64,000 nt of DNA, taken from contig NZ_SJKB01000007.1 in assembly GCF_004331465.1 (NCBI RefSeq), forward strand, positions 372,001 to 436,000, in the 5' to 3' direction. Source of the stretch: Kribbella pittospori. GTDB lineage: Bacteria; Actinomycetota; Actinomycetes; Propionibacteriales; Kribbellaceae. The position numbers and the translations under genes are program-made. Shown in pieces: positions 25,614 through 33,321 of the stretch; position 1 is the stretch's first letter, and each line of letters begins with the position of its first letter. The notes beneath the pieces were generated by a model. The model ran no database searches and was not told the DNA's origin. It saw only the letters and a program-made list of their open reading frames with translations.

Positions 25614-25630
25614 TCCAGCCCGCGAAACTC

Positions 25631-25673
25631 GAAGGGTCCGCTTTCCACGGGAGGAGGGGAAAGCGGGCCCTTC
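25631..25673. terminator. 16-bp stem between convergent genes
   Basis: GAAGGGTCCGCTTTCC (25631-25646) pairs with GGAAAGCGGGCCCTTC (25658-25673) with one G-T wobble and an 11-nt loop. It lies between the exporter stop (25613) and the convergent GNAT stop (25685), so it probably ends transcription from both sides. Confidence 0.8.
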
Positions 25674-25684
25674 GTCGTATGACG

Positions 25685-26167
25685 TCAGAGCTGTTTGCGC
25701 AGCCAGGACTCCATCCGGACGCCGTCCGGCATCAGGTTGCCGGGGGCACCGGAGTCGGTGAATCCGTTGCGGAGATAGAGATTCCGGGCGGGTTCGTTGC
25801 CATCCGCAACCGCCAGCTCAAGAGTGTGGGCGCCGGTGGTGCGAGCCCAGTCTTCGATCGCGGCCATCAGCGCGTCGCCGACTCCCTTGCCACGGCCTGT
25901 CGGGGAGATCCACATCGAGACGAGCTCAGCGACACCGGGCTCGTCGGCCGGCAGACCGCCGGCCATGCCGACCGCCGTACCGTCGAGACTCGCGATCACC
26001 TGGTAGCAGCCGGGCAGGGTCAGCCGCTCGCGCCACCGCTCCTCCGGCGCGTCGACCCAGTCCGCGTGGACCGAACCGAAGGCGGACGGTGTGTCCGCCA
26101 GCGCCGCCAGTCGTAGTTCGCGCCAGAGCTTCCAGTCGTCAGGCCCGATGTCCCGTAGTTCGATCAC
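25685..26167 (-). CDS. GNAT-family N-acetyltransferase
   Basis: A 160-residue acetyltransferase. It begins IELRDIGPDDWKLWRELRL. The acetyl-CoA binding motif is ISPTGRGKGVGDALMAAIEDWA (about residues 85-106), followed by LELAVADGNEPARNLYLRNGFTD. A GTG at 26167 is taken as the start; an upstream ATG at 26239 would run into the neighbouring gene's coding end. It lies 38 bp after the M48 gene in the same direction. The acceptor amine is unknown. Confidence 0.85.
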   Translation of the reverse strand: MIELRDIGPDDWKLWRELRLAALADTPSAFGSVHADWVDAPEERWRERLTLPGCYQVIASLDGTAVGMAGGLPADEPGVAELVSMWISPTGRGKGVGDALMAAIEDWARTTGAHTLELAVADGNEPARNLYLRNGFTDSGAPGNLMPDGVRMESWLRKQL

Positions 26168-26205
26168 GACGGACAGAATCCCCGCAGACGAGTGTGCGGC
26201 GCCAG

Positions 26206-27225
26206 TCAGTTTCTGGGCGGGAACCTGTTGGACACCCAATCGCGGACGCCACCCATGCCGTCGCCGAGGTCCCGGAGGAACTTGGCGAGCGGATCCTGCG
26301 AGCGGCTGAAGGCGTCGGAGTACGACTTGGCGGCGTTCTTGGCCTCCTGGGAGATGGAGGCGGTGTCGTCGTCCTGGCGCTTCGGGTAGGTGCCGGACAC
26401 GATCGTGGTGTACTCGCCCTCGTCCACCCAGCGCCGCAGCTCGTGCGCGCGGATGACGGCCAGCGGGTGCGACTGCGCCTCGAGCAGCAGCAGCTTCAGC
26501 AGGCTGTCGCGCAGATCGCCGGCGCTCTCGTACTCCGTCCCCTGCGCCAGGAACGCCGTGGTGTCGAGCTCACCGAGCTCCCCGCCGCTGGCCAACTTCA
26601 TCTGCACGCGGAGCGCGACGGCCGGGTCCTGGGTGGCGAGCAGGCCGGCCCGGTCGCCGGAGAGCTCGGCCTTCCGGGACCACTCCTGCAGGGCGGCGAT
26701 GATCGCGCGGACCCCGAGCGCGCCGATCGGCATCCAGTTCACCGCGCCGGTCAGCCTGATCAACCAGAACAGCAGCGACTGGTAGAGCGCGTGCCCGCTC
26801 TGCGCGTGGCCGAGCTCGTGACCGAGGATGAAACGCAGTTCCTCCTCGTCCATACCCTTCAGCAAGGCGCTGTTCACGACGATGAACGGCCGGTCCATAC
26901 CGATCGTGACGGCGTTCCAGATCGGGCTGTTGATGACGTACAACTCGGGCAGCTGGCGGACGTCGAGGGTGCTGCCGGCCTCGGTGTAGAGCCGGTGCAC
27001 GCGGGGGAACTGGCGCTCGTCGACGCGGATCGCCGAGCCGAGGAACTGCAGCCGGAAGGCCCGCTCGTTGATCAGGCCGGACATCTTCTTCAGCATGAAG
27101 TCGAAGCCCTTCAGCTGCCGCAACGCCACCAGCGCACCGCGGTCGGCCGGGTGCTCCCACGCCCGCGAGCTGATGTCGGTCAGCGTGACCCGCTGCCGGG
27201 TCGGGCGCTCTTCGTTCTCGCTCAT
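26206..27225 (-). CDS. M48-family zinc metalloprotease
   Basis: A 339-residue protease with the zinc motif His-Glu-Leu-Gly-His in FILGHELGHAQSGHALY. The region upstream includes INSPIWNAVTIGMDRPFIVVNS, typical of M48. The third zinc ligand is the Glu of ALLATQDP-type helices (SGDRAGLLATQDP). One or two hydrophobic stretches (SLLFWLIRLTGAV, MPIGALGVRAIIAAL) flank the active site, as in HtpX-like proteins, but the four-TM HtpX layout is absent. It starts at the ATG at 27225 after GGGGGAA and overlaps the small membrane protein stop by 4 nt, implying they work together, possibly in membrane-protein quality control. Confidence 0.88.
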   Translation of the reverse strand: MSENEERPTRQRVTLTDISSRAWEHPADRGALVALRQLKGFDFMLKKMSGLINERAFRLQFLGSAIRVDERQFPRVHRLYTEAGSTLDVRQLPELYVINSPIWNAVTIGMDRPFIVVNSALLKGMDEEELRFILGHELGHAQSGHALYQSLLFWLIRLTGAVNWMPIGALGVRAIIAALQEWSRKAELSGDRAGLLATQDPAVALRVQMKLASGGELGELDTTAFLAQGTEYESAGDLRDSLLKLLLLEAQSHPLAVIRAHELRRWVDEGEYTTIVSGTYPKRQDDDTASISQEAKNAAKSYSDAFSRSQDPLAKFLRDLGDGMGGVRDWVSNRFPPRN

Positions 27226-27590
27226 CGTTCCCCCTGCTGGCTGGGCCTCGTGTCCGTCCAACCTAGCTCGCTCCCGGGTCGCCGTACCTTCGGATTGAGG
27301 ATCCAGGCGAGCAGGAGCGGGAGCGGCCAGCTCAGCGGGACGGACCACCAGGACGGGTGCACGAAGAGGATGCCGACCACGCCGGCCAGCGCGAGGGCGG
27401 TGCCCCACAGCCAGTACCAGAAGGCGTTCCATCCGGGGTGGCGGATGCCTCTGCGGTAGCCGACCGCCGCCAGCGTGGCCGTTGCCGGCAGGGCGCTGAA
27501 CACTCCGAACGCGACGACGACAGTTGCGATCAGCACGATCTCGCCGGTGGAGAAGTGCGGCTCGAATCCCAGGGGCACCATACGTCTCAT
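27222..27590 (-). CDS. Small membrane protein coupled to the M48 protease
   Basis: A 122-residue protein with three predicted TM helices (about 15-40, 55-78 and 80-98) and a basic tail. It ends in the 4-nt overlap that starts the M48 gene, so translation is coupled. It is not recognised as a named family. It may anchor or regulate the protease. The ATG at 27590 is used; an ATG three codons later is possible. It is divergent from the cysteine desulfhydrase gene across 72 bp. Confidence 0.72.
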   Translation of the reverse strand: MRRMVPLGFEPHFSTGEIVLIATVVVAFGVFSALPATATLAAVGYRRGIRHPGWNAFWYWLWGTALALAGVVGILFVHPSWWSVPLSWPLPLLLAWILNPKVRRPGSELGWTDTRPSQQGER

Positions 27591-27662
27591 CGTTCCGTCC
27601 GGAAGCCCGCTTGCTCAGCGTAGGAATACTCAAATCGCCTGCTACGCCCTAGCCTGGCCCGC

Positions 27663-28781
27663 ATGAGTGAGGTTGACGTGTGCCGTGAGGTGGACCGGCG
27701 CGACGACAAGGCTCGCGCCTGGGTGTCGGAGGCGATCCGGATCGTGGACGCCGACGCGAACCGGAGCGCGGACACCCACCTGCACGTGTTCCCGATGCCG
27801 GACGCGCTGGGCGTGGACCTGTACCTGAAGGACGAGTCCGTGCACCCGACCGGCTCGCTCAAGCACCGGCTGGCCCGGTCCCTGTTCCTCTACGCGCTGT
27901 GCAACGGCTGGATCGGCGAGGGCACCACGGTGATCGAGGCGTCCAGCGGCTCGACCGCGGTCAGCGAGGCGTACTTCGCCCGCCTGCTCGGCCTGCCGTT
28001 CGTCGCGGTGATGCCGCGGTCGACCAGCCCGGAGAAGGTCGAGCTGATCGAGTTCTACGGCGGCAGCTGCCACTTCGTCGAACGGTCCGGCCAGATCTAC
28101 GGCGAGGCGAAGCGGCTGGCCGAGGAGACCGGCGGCCACTACATGGACCAGTTCACGTACGCCGAGCGCGCCACCGACTGGCGCGGGAACAACAACATCG
28201 CCGAGTCGATCTTCGACCAGCTCCGCCTGGAACAGCACCCGGTGCCGAGCTGGATCGTCGTCGGCGCCGGCACCGGAGGTACGTCGGCCACCATCGGCCG
28301 CTACGTCCGCTACCAACGGCACGACACCTCGGTCGCGGTCGTCGACCCGGAGAACTCGGCCTTCTTCCCCGCCTTCGAAGCCGGCGACGACGACTACTCC
28401 ACCGGCCGCCCCTCCCGAATCGAAGGCATCGGGCGCCCCCGCGTCGAACCGTCGTTCGTCCTCGGCGTGGTCGACCGCATGATCTCGGTCCCGGATGCCG
28501 CGTCAATCGCAGCCATGCGCTTCTGCTCCCGCGTCACCGGCCGCTTGGTCGGCGGCTCCACCGGCACCAACCTGTGGGGGTCGCTGCGGCTGGCCGCGGA
28601 GATGCGCCGTACGGGCGTCCGCGGCAGCATCGTCACGTTGTTGTGCGACTCCGGCGAGCGCTACGGCAACACGTACTACGACGACGCCTGGCTCCGCACG
28701 AGCGGCATCGACATCACGCCGTACACCACCACCCTCGAAACCTTCGCCACCACAGGCCGCTGGCGCGAACCGGGGGAGTAG
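27663..28781 (+). CDS. cds1: PLP-dependent L-cysteine desulfhydrase (Cds1-like)
   Basis: A 372-residue fold-type II PLP enzyme, similar in opening and layout to mycobacterial Cds1, which splits L-cysteine to H2S, ammonia and pyruvate. The PLP lysine is Lys67 in HPTGSLKHRLA. The phosphate/substrate loop is EASSGSTAVSEAYFA, and the glycine-rich PLP-phosphate loop is VVGAGTGGTSATIGRY. The Ser in LCDSGERYGNTYYDD contacts the pyridine nitrogen, as in cysteine synthases. Cds1 in mycobacteria serves redox balance and respiration, which would suit this respiratory neighbourhood, but the desulfhydrase role here is by resemblance and could instead be cysteine synthase. Confidence 0.8.
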   Translation: MSEVDVCREVDRRDDKARAWVSEAIRIVDADANRSADTHLHVFPMPDALGVDLYLKDESVHPTGSLKHRLARSLFLYALCNGWIGEGTTVIEASSGSTAVSEAYFARLLGLPFVAVMPRSTSPEKVELIEFYGGSCHFVERSGQIYGEAKRLAEETGGHYMDQFTYAERATDWRGNNNIAESIFDQLRLEQHPVPSWIVVGAGTGGTSATIGRYVRYQRHDTSVAVVDPENSAFFPAFEAGDDDYSTGRPSRIEGIGRPRVEPSFVLGVVDRMISVPDAASIAAMRFCSRVTGRLVGGSTGTNLWGSLRLAAEMRRTGVRGSIVTLLCDSGERYGNTYYDDAWLRTSGIDITPYTTTLETFATTGRWREPGE

Positions 28782-28972
28782 TTCTTCCCAGCGTGCTACG
28801 CAGCCGCTCCTCCGTCGCGACCGCTACGCGCGCTCCCGCCCACCCGACGTTCCTTGCGGGCTGCCGCCCGCGGTTGGGCTCCTTCGTCGCCCGCGGTCGC
28901 TGCTTGGCCTGAGCACCTCGGCGAGACGACCGCGGGTGGCTGACATCGTGTCAAACACATCTGCGAGGAAGG

Positions 28973-29452
28973 TCAGAACGAGACTCGCTCAGCGCCCTCC
29001 GGCCAGACGATTGTGATCTCTCGGCCGAGCGAGCGAGCGTAAGCGACGGCATCCGCCGTACCGCTGGAGTCGCCGCCATCCCAGACCGCGATCAGCCTGT
29101 CGCAGCGGTCTACAAGCAGTTCACTCGCAGCGAGATAGGCCGCCGATCCTGCGTGTGCGTGCGGCAGCGTGTGCACCGAAGCGGCCCGCTGCCGGAAGGC
29201 AGTACACCGCGCACGCTGTTGCTCGTCGGAGATGTGGTCGAAATAGTCGATCGACGGCGCGATGATCTCCAGGCGACCGCCTCGGTCAAGGATGGCATCA
29301 GCAAACAGCTGGTCCGCGCCTCGCGCCAGGCAGGTAATCCCGACCAGCTCCTCAGCCGGGTAACCGGCCACGTGCTCAACAAGATCGCGGTAGACGAGTT
29401 CGGCGCCACGTTCGCTGAGCTGGCTGTGTCCAGTCACGCCGAGTGTTGTCAT
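28973..29452 (-). CDS. SLOG-like nucleotide-sensing / Rossmann protein
   Basis: A 159-residue protein with a LOG/DprA-type Rossmann pattern: GVTGHSQL at the N-terminus, GITCLARGADQLFADAIL, RLIAVWDGGDSSGTADAVAYA and ITIVWPEGAER. SLOG proteins bind nucleotides or nucleotide-derived signals and sit in defence or stress systems, but this one is short and lacks an attached effector. It is divergent from an XRE-type regulator, with only 32 bp between start codons, so shared control is likely. No catalytic role can be assigned. Confidence 0.65.
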   Translation of the reverse strand: MTTLGVTGHSQLSERGAELVYRDLVEHVAGYPAEELVGITCLARGADQLFADAILDRGGRLEIIAPSIDYFDHISDEQQRARCTAFRQRAASVHTLPHAHAGSAAYLAASELLVDRCDRLIAVWDGGDSSGTADAVAYARSLGREITIVWPEGAERVSF

Positions 29453-29484
29453 GTTCTACATTGTGAAGGTTCAGCAGGTAGCGG

Positions 29485-30735
29485 ATGAGGGCAGGCGGGG
29501 AAGTGCCGGACCTGAAGGCGCTGACGACCGGCGAGCGCATCGAGGTGCTTCGCCGAGAGCGAGGCATGTCGCGCGCTGTGCTGGCTGGATTGGTCGGGCG
29601 TAGTCCTGACTGGTTGAAGAAGGTCGAGAGGGGCCAGCGCCAGATCACGAAGCTGCCAATGCTCCTGGCGGTCGCGGACGCGCTAGGCATCGCCGACCTG
29701 TCCGTCTTGACTGGTGACGACAAGCCGGTGGATTCGAGCGCGTGGGACGGCGAGATCCATCACACTGTCCCCGCAATCCGAGACGCCATCAGACAGGTCG
29801 GATTCGCCGCCTTGATTCCGTCCGGACATCCTTTGCTGACGCCCGAGGACCTCCAGCAACGCGTGAGTCGGCTCTGGCGAGTTTGGCACTCCACGCCCCG
29901 GCAACGCACTGTTGTAGGGACGGAACTGCCGACCCTGATCCATCAGGCACACGGGGCGATTCAGGCACACCAGGGCTTTAAGCGGAGGCAGGCGCAGGCT
30001 GCGGCCGGCGACCTCTACAGGCTCGTCCAGCGTCTCTTGGCGCACATCAGCGAGCCGGAGCTTCATGCCGTGGCCGTTGAACGTGGACGCGCCATGTCCG
30101 AGAGCGCGGACACCCGGCTCTCGGTGACCCTGGCCGCGTGGTCGTCGTCGGTCAGCCTTAGTGCTTCGGGCTACTTCGACGAAGCTGCCCACCTGGCTGA
30201 CGTCGGGGTCAGGACGCTTGCGCCGGTCCTGGCAAAGCCGACCCCCGAGGTTCTCGGTGTCTTGGGGGCATTGCAACTTGAGGCTGCGGCCGCTCACGGG
30301 TTCGCCGGCCGAGCGGGTGACGCGTTCCGATACCTCGATCAGGCCGCGTTGACCGCCCGGATGATGCCCCCAGGCGCATCACACCTACAGTCGGGATTCG
30401 ATGGGACGAACGTTGAGATCATCGGTGTGATCGTCAGCGGCGGCCTGCGCCGAACCGGCGAGGCAATCGTGCACGCGAGACGTCTGGACCCTACGACTAT
30501 TCCGTCCGTCGTACGCCGATCGCGATTCCTGCTGGAGATTGCGCAAACTCATGCACTACGGAATGACCCGAAGGTCGCCATCGAGTATCTGCGAGCCGCC
30601 GCCGATGTGTCCGACGAGGCGGTGGCGCTCATTCCATGGGTGCGACAGCTGGCTGACCAGCTGGTGGCGGATGCGCCTGCACACGTGAGGCGGAGCGCGA
30701 CACAACTTGCCGACCAGCTCAAAGCTGTCCGCTGA
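29485..30735 (+). CDS. XRE-family HTH regulator with TPR-like C-terminal domain
   Basis: A 416-residue protein. Residues about 13-75 are an XRE helix-turn-helix (ERIEVLRRERGMSRAVLAGL then PDWLKKVERGQRQITKLPML). Residues about 160-410 are helical repeats resembling TPRs (AGRAGDAFRYLDQAALTARM, TGEAIVHARRLDP, ALRNDPKVAIEYLRAAADVS). This is the architecture of actinobacterial signal-responsive regulators. The ATG at 29485 is used; a GTG at 29503 with a purine-rich leader is also possible. It is divergent from the SLOG-like gene and followed by a small protein. Codons appear less GC-rich than in the neighbours, which hints at transfer; this was not measured. Confidence 0.85.
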   Translation: MRAGGEVPDLKALTTGERIEVLRRERGMSRAVLAGLVGRSPDWLKKVERGQRQITKLPMLLAVADALGIADLSVLTGDDKPVDSSAWDGEIHHTVPAIRDAIRQVGFAALIPSGHPLLTPEDLQQRVSRLWRVWHSTPRQRTVVGTELPTLIHQAHGAIQAHQGFKRRQAQAAAGDLYRLVQRLLAHISEPELHAVAVERGRAMSESADTRLSVTLAAWSSSVSLSASGYFDEAAHLADVGVRTLAPVLAKPTPEVLGVLGALQLEAAAAHGFAGRAGDAFRYLDQAALTARMMPPGASHLQSGFDGTNVEIIGVIVSGGLRRTGEAIVHARRLDPTTIPSVVRRSRFLLEIAQTHALRNDPKVAIEYLRAAADVSDEAVALIPWVRQLADQLVADAPAHVRRSATQLADQLKAVR

Positions 30736-30749
30736 CGTTGACAGGCTGG

Positions 30750-30766
30750 GGGGACAATCTGTCCCC
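30750..30766. other. Short perfect inverted repeat after the XRE gene
   Basis: GGGGACA (30750-30756), ATC, TGTCCCC (30760-30766). It may be a weak terminator or an operator for the small gene at 30800. TTGACA at 30738-30743 just upstream has no clear matching -10. Confidence 0.45.
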
Positions 30767-30799
30767 ATCGCCTCCTGTGCGCCCACTTAGCGTCTCCAT

Positions 30800-31021
30800 A
30801 TGCACACCGATGCGGGGTACGGAGCCGTTAGCGGGGTGGAGTGGGGCGGGGGCCAGGAGAACTCGCCTCCGAAGGTGGAGACGCAAAGCGGCTGGCCGAT
30901 CCTGGACGCCGACGAGCCGTGCGATGGAGCCAACCCGATGACAGGTCGACGATGTGTCATCGGCTATCACCAGGGCTACCACCGCGACAGTACGGGCGCG
31001 AAGTGGCTCGACGATGAGTAA
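30800..31021 (+). CDS. Small protein with a CDGANPMTGRRCVIGYHQGYHRD motif
   Basis: A 73-residue protein of unknown function. The last 35 residues look conserved and structured: two Cys (DEPCDGANPMTGRRCVIGYH), then GYHRDSTGAKWLDDE. The pattern resembles small actinobacterial and phage-associated proteins, but I cannot name a family. It starts 64 nt after the XRE gene without a strong ribosome site. It could be the third member of the SLOG / XRE module. Confidence 0.5.
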   Translation: MHTDAGYGAVSGVEWGGGQENSPPKVETQSGWPILDADEPCDGANPMTGRRCVIGYHQGYHRDSTGAKWLDDE

Positions 31022-31096
31022 GACCGGCGATTCTCACGACCGGCACGGTGCGTGCCTGTAGAGCGTCTGCCCTGCTTCGCGCCCGACTCGAAGACC

Positions 31097-31142
31097 GGTG
31101 GGGCGTACGTGTTGATGCACACACGTCCGCGTACGTCCCACC
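31097..31142. other. Nested inverted repeat in a 217-bp non-coding gap
   Basis: Outer arms GGTGGGGCGTACG (31097-31109) and CGTACGTCCCACC (31130-31142) pair over 13 bp with one G-T wobble. A second dyad, ACGTGT with ACACGT, lies inside. There is no T-run. The rest of 31022-31238 shows no gene. Confidence 0.6.
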
Positions 31143-31238
31143 TTCCAACCGTCGATGGGTTGTCGCCAGGGCGGTCGTACTGCTGACGGGCGCCGGCCAG
31201 GGGTTCGGTGGCGCGCGGCAGCGCTGGGGAGGGAACGC

Positions 31239-31805
31239 TTACAGCAGGCGGTCGACGAGGCTGTTGATGTAGTCGGGGGTTAGGGGGTCTGCGCCGAAGA
31301 GGACTCGGATGTACATCGGGGCCATGATGTGGTCGAGCACGGCGAGTGCGTCGGGTGGGTTTTCGCCGCGTTCCTGAGCGCGATCGAGCATGGACTGGAG
31401 CTGGCGTCTGCGTTCGCCGAGGAAATCGTCGCGTGCCTGCAGGCCTTGTTGGCCGCTGCTGGTCAGGGCCATGGTCAGGCGCAGTACTGCCAAGCCGTCG
31501 GGTCCGGTGATCTCGCGGGCCACCGCGGCCGCATACGTGCGCAGGTCGCCGGCCAGGCTGCCGGTGTCGGGCATCGGCGAGCGCGCGTTGAGGCGGGTGA
31601 GCGCCACATCGGTGAGCAGGGTTTCCAGGTTGCCCCACCGGCGGTAGATGCTGCTGTCGGCCACGCCCGCGCGGTCGGCGACATCGCCGACGGTGAAGCT
31701 GCCGTAGCCGCGTTCGCCGACCAGATCCGTGACGGCCTGGTGCACTGCCGCGTTGACACGCGCGCTGCGGCCGCCAGGTCGCCGGGTTCGCTGCCGATCC
31801 TCCAT
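31239..31805 (-). CDS. TetR-family regulator (second exporter module)
   Basis: A 188-residue regulator with a TetR HTH at about residues 17-60 (VTDLVGERGYGSFTVGDV then GVADSSIYRRWGNLETLL) and a helical TetR_C-like ligand domain. The ATG at 31805 after AAGGTGGGG is used. It is divergent from an MFS exporter with two 26-bp direct repeats between them, so it likely represses both. It differs clearly from the TetR at 23387 and has a different putative operator. Confidence 0.9.
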   Translation of the reverse strand: MEDRQRTRRPGGRSARVNAAVHQAVTDLVGERGYGSFTVGDVADRAGVADSSIYRRWGNLETLLTDVALTRLNARSPMPDTGSLAGDLRTYAAAVAREITGPDGLAVLRLTMALTSSGQQGLQARDDFLGERRRQLQSMLDRAQERGENPPDALAVLDHIMAPMYIRVLFGADPLTPDYINSLVDRLL

Positions 31806-31814
31806 GAGCCCCAC

Positions 31815-31840
31815 CTTAACGCAGTTATCAGTTGCTTTTG
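31815..31840. promoter_or_regulatory. 26-bp direct repeat, copy 1 (candidate TetR operator)
   Basis: Form CTTAACGCAG, then TTATCAGT, then TGCTTTTG. 20 of 26 positions match copy 2 at 31864-31889, 49 bp away. It starts 9 bp before the TetR start codon. Confidence 0.75.
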
Positions 31841-31863
31841 CGGGGCCAACCGCCGTACTGTCC

Positions 31864-31889
31864 CTTAACGCAGGCATCGCCTGCTTTTG
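31864..31889. promoter_or_regulatory. 26-bp direct repeat, copy 2 (candidate TetR operator)
   Basis: Form CTTAACGCAG, then GCATCGCC, then TGCTTTTG. Its core GCAGGC-ATC-GCCTGC (31870-31884) is a perfect dyad. It lies 28 bp before the exporter start. Confidence 0.78.
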
Positions 31890-31917
31890 GGTGCGAACAG
31901 ACGGAAGAGGAGCGGCC

Positions 31918-33321
31918 GTGACCGCGTACGAAGACATTGCGACGACTGCGCCGGCAGCCGGTCGATCGAGCCGGGCAGCGTTGCTTGCGGTGACTTGCCT
32001 GGGCCAGTTCATGGTGCTGCTCGACAACACGATCGTCGGCGCGGCGCTGCCCGACATGCAGCACCGACTGCACACTCAGTTGACCGGCCTGCAGTGGATC
32101 GTCGACGCCTACGTTCTGGTGGTCGCCATGCTGCTGCTGTCCGGCGGAGTTCTCGCCGACCGGTTCGGCCGCAAGCGGTTGTATCTGGCCGGTGTCGCGG
32201 TGTTCACCGCAGCGTCCGTACTGTGCTCCCTCGCGCCGTCGATCGGTTGGCTGATCACCGGGCGGGTGCTGCAGGGGATCGGTGCCGCGGCGCTCAGCCC
32301 GGCGTCCCTGGCATTGCTCGCTGCCGCCTGTCCGAGGCCTCAGGAGCGAGTCAGGGCGATCGGGCTGTGGGCCGGCATCAGCGGCATCGGTCTGGCCGCC
32401 GGTCCCGTGGCCGGCGGAGTGCTGGCAGATGCGTTCGGTTGGCCCGCCATCTTCCTCGTCAACGTGCCGATCGGTGTCGTACTGGTGCTGGTCGGTCTGC
32501 GCATCCTGGGCGAGTCGCGCAACCCGAGCGCCGCCGCAGTCGACGTCCCTGGGACGATCCTGTCGGTCCTCGGGGTAGGGGCGCTGACCTACGGACTGAT
32601 TGAGGGCGGTTCCCGCGGCTGGACCTCGCCAGTGATCCTGACCAGCTTCGCCGCCGCGGCACTGCTCCTGGCCGGCTTCGTCGTGGTCGAAGGCCGTCGG
32701 GTGGCGCCGATGCTGCCGCTGCGGTTGTTCCGGCAGCGGCTGTTCACGACAGCCAACACGGCGATGGTCGTGGTCGGGTTCGCGCTGATGGGCTCGTCGT
32801 TCTTCTTCTCCCAGTTCTTCGTGACCGTGCAGGGCAGTTCGATTCTGCGGGCCGGCCTGCAGACCCTGCCCACCTCACTCGCGATGGTCTTCGTCAGCCC
32901 GTACGCAGGCCGACTGGCCGCGCGGTACGGCTTCCGGATCGTGGTCACCATCGGCCTTGCGCTGGCCGGGGCGGGGCTGCTGACCCTGGGCTCGGTGCAC
33001 TCGGACACCGGCTACGGGAATGTGTGGTGGCGGCTGGCAGTCGTCGGCGCCGGCTTCGCGTTGACCATGTCGCCGCTGACCGGTGCCGCCATCCAGGCGG
33101 TCAGCTCGCAGGAGGGAGGCCTGGCCTCGGGGATCAGCAGTACGACGCGGCAGATCGGCGCGGTGCTCGGCGTGGCGATGCTCGGAGCCATCGTCCGCAC
33201 GAGCGAATCCGGTGGCGGCTCGTTCGAGACCGGCCTCGACAGCGCCTTCACCGTGGCCGGCGCCGTCACCTTGATCACCGCCGTCTTCACCGGCCTGTGG
33301 CTGACGAGATCCAGCACTTAG
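31918..33321 (+). CDS. MFS drug exporter, DHA2 type (second)
   Basis: A 467-residue transporter with 14 TM-like helices. Motifs: FMVLLDNTIVGAALPDMQ, GGVLADRFGRKRLYL (motif A), and motif C in GIGLAAGPVAGG. It starts at the GTG at 31918 after GGAAGAGGAGCGG. Under probable control of the divergent TetR gene. Its stop overlaps the convergent menA stop by 4 nt, so the module sits hard against a core menaquinone gene. Substrate unknown. Confidence 0.9.
   Translation: MTAYEDIATTAPAAGRSSRAALLAVTCLGQFMVLLDNTIVGAALPDMQHRLHTQLTGLQWIVDAYVLVVAMLLLSGGVLADRFGRKRLYLAGVAVFTAASVLCSLAPSIGWLITGRVLQGIGAAALSPASLALLAAACPRPQERVRAIGLWAGISGIGLAAGPVAGGVLADAFGWPAIFLVNVPIGVVLVLVGLRILGESRNPSAAAVDVPGTILSVLGVGALTYGLIEGGSRGWTSPVILTSFAAAALLLAGFVVVEGRRVAPMLPLRLFRQRLFTTANTAMVVVGFALMGSSFFFSQFFVTVQGSSILRAGLQTLPTSLAMVFVSPYAGRLAARYGFRIVVTIGLALAGAGLLTLGSVHSDTGYGNVWWRLAVVGAGFALTMSPLTGAAIQAVSSQEGGLASGISSTTRQIGAVLGVAMLGAIVRTSESGGGSFETGLDSAFTVAGAVTLITAVFTGLWLTRSST

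Noticed and set aside
28782..28972. Possible gene or regulatory RNA in the 191-bp gap after cds1
   Set aside because: Only GC-rich repeats of CGCCCGCGGT type were seen; no start with a ribosome site, no strong hairpin and no conserved motif.
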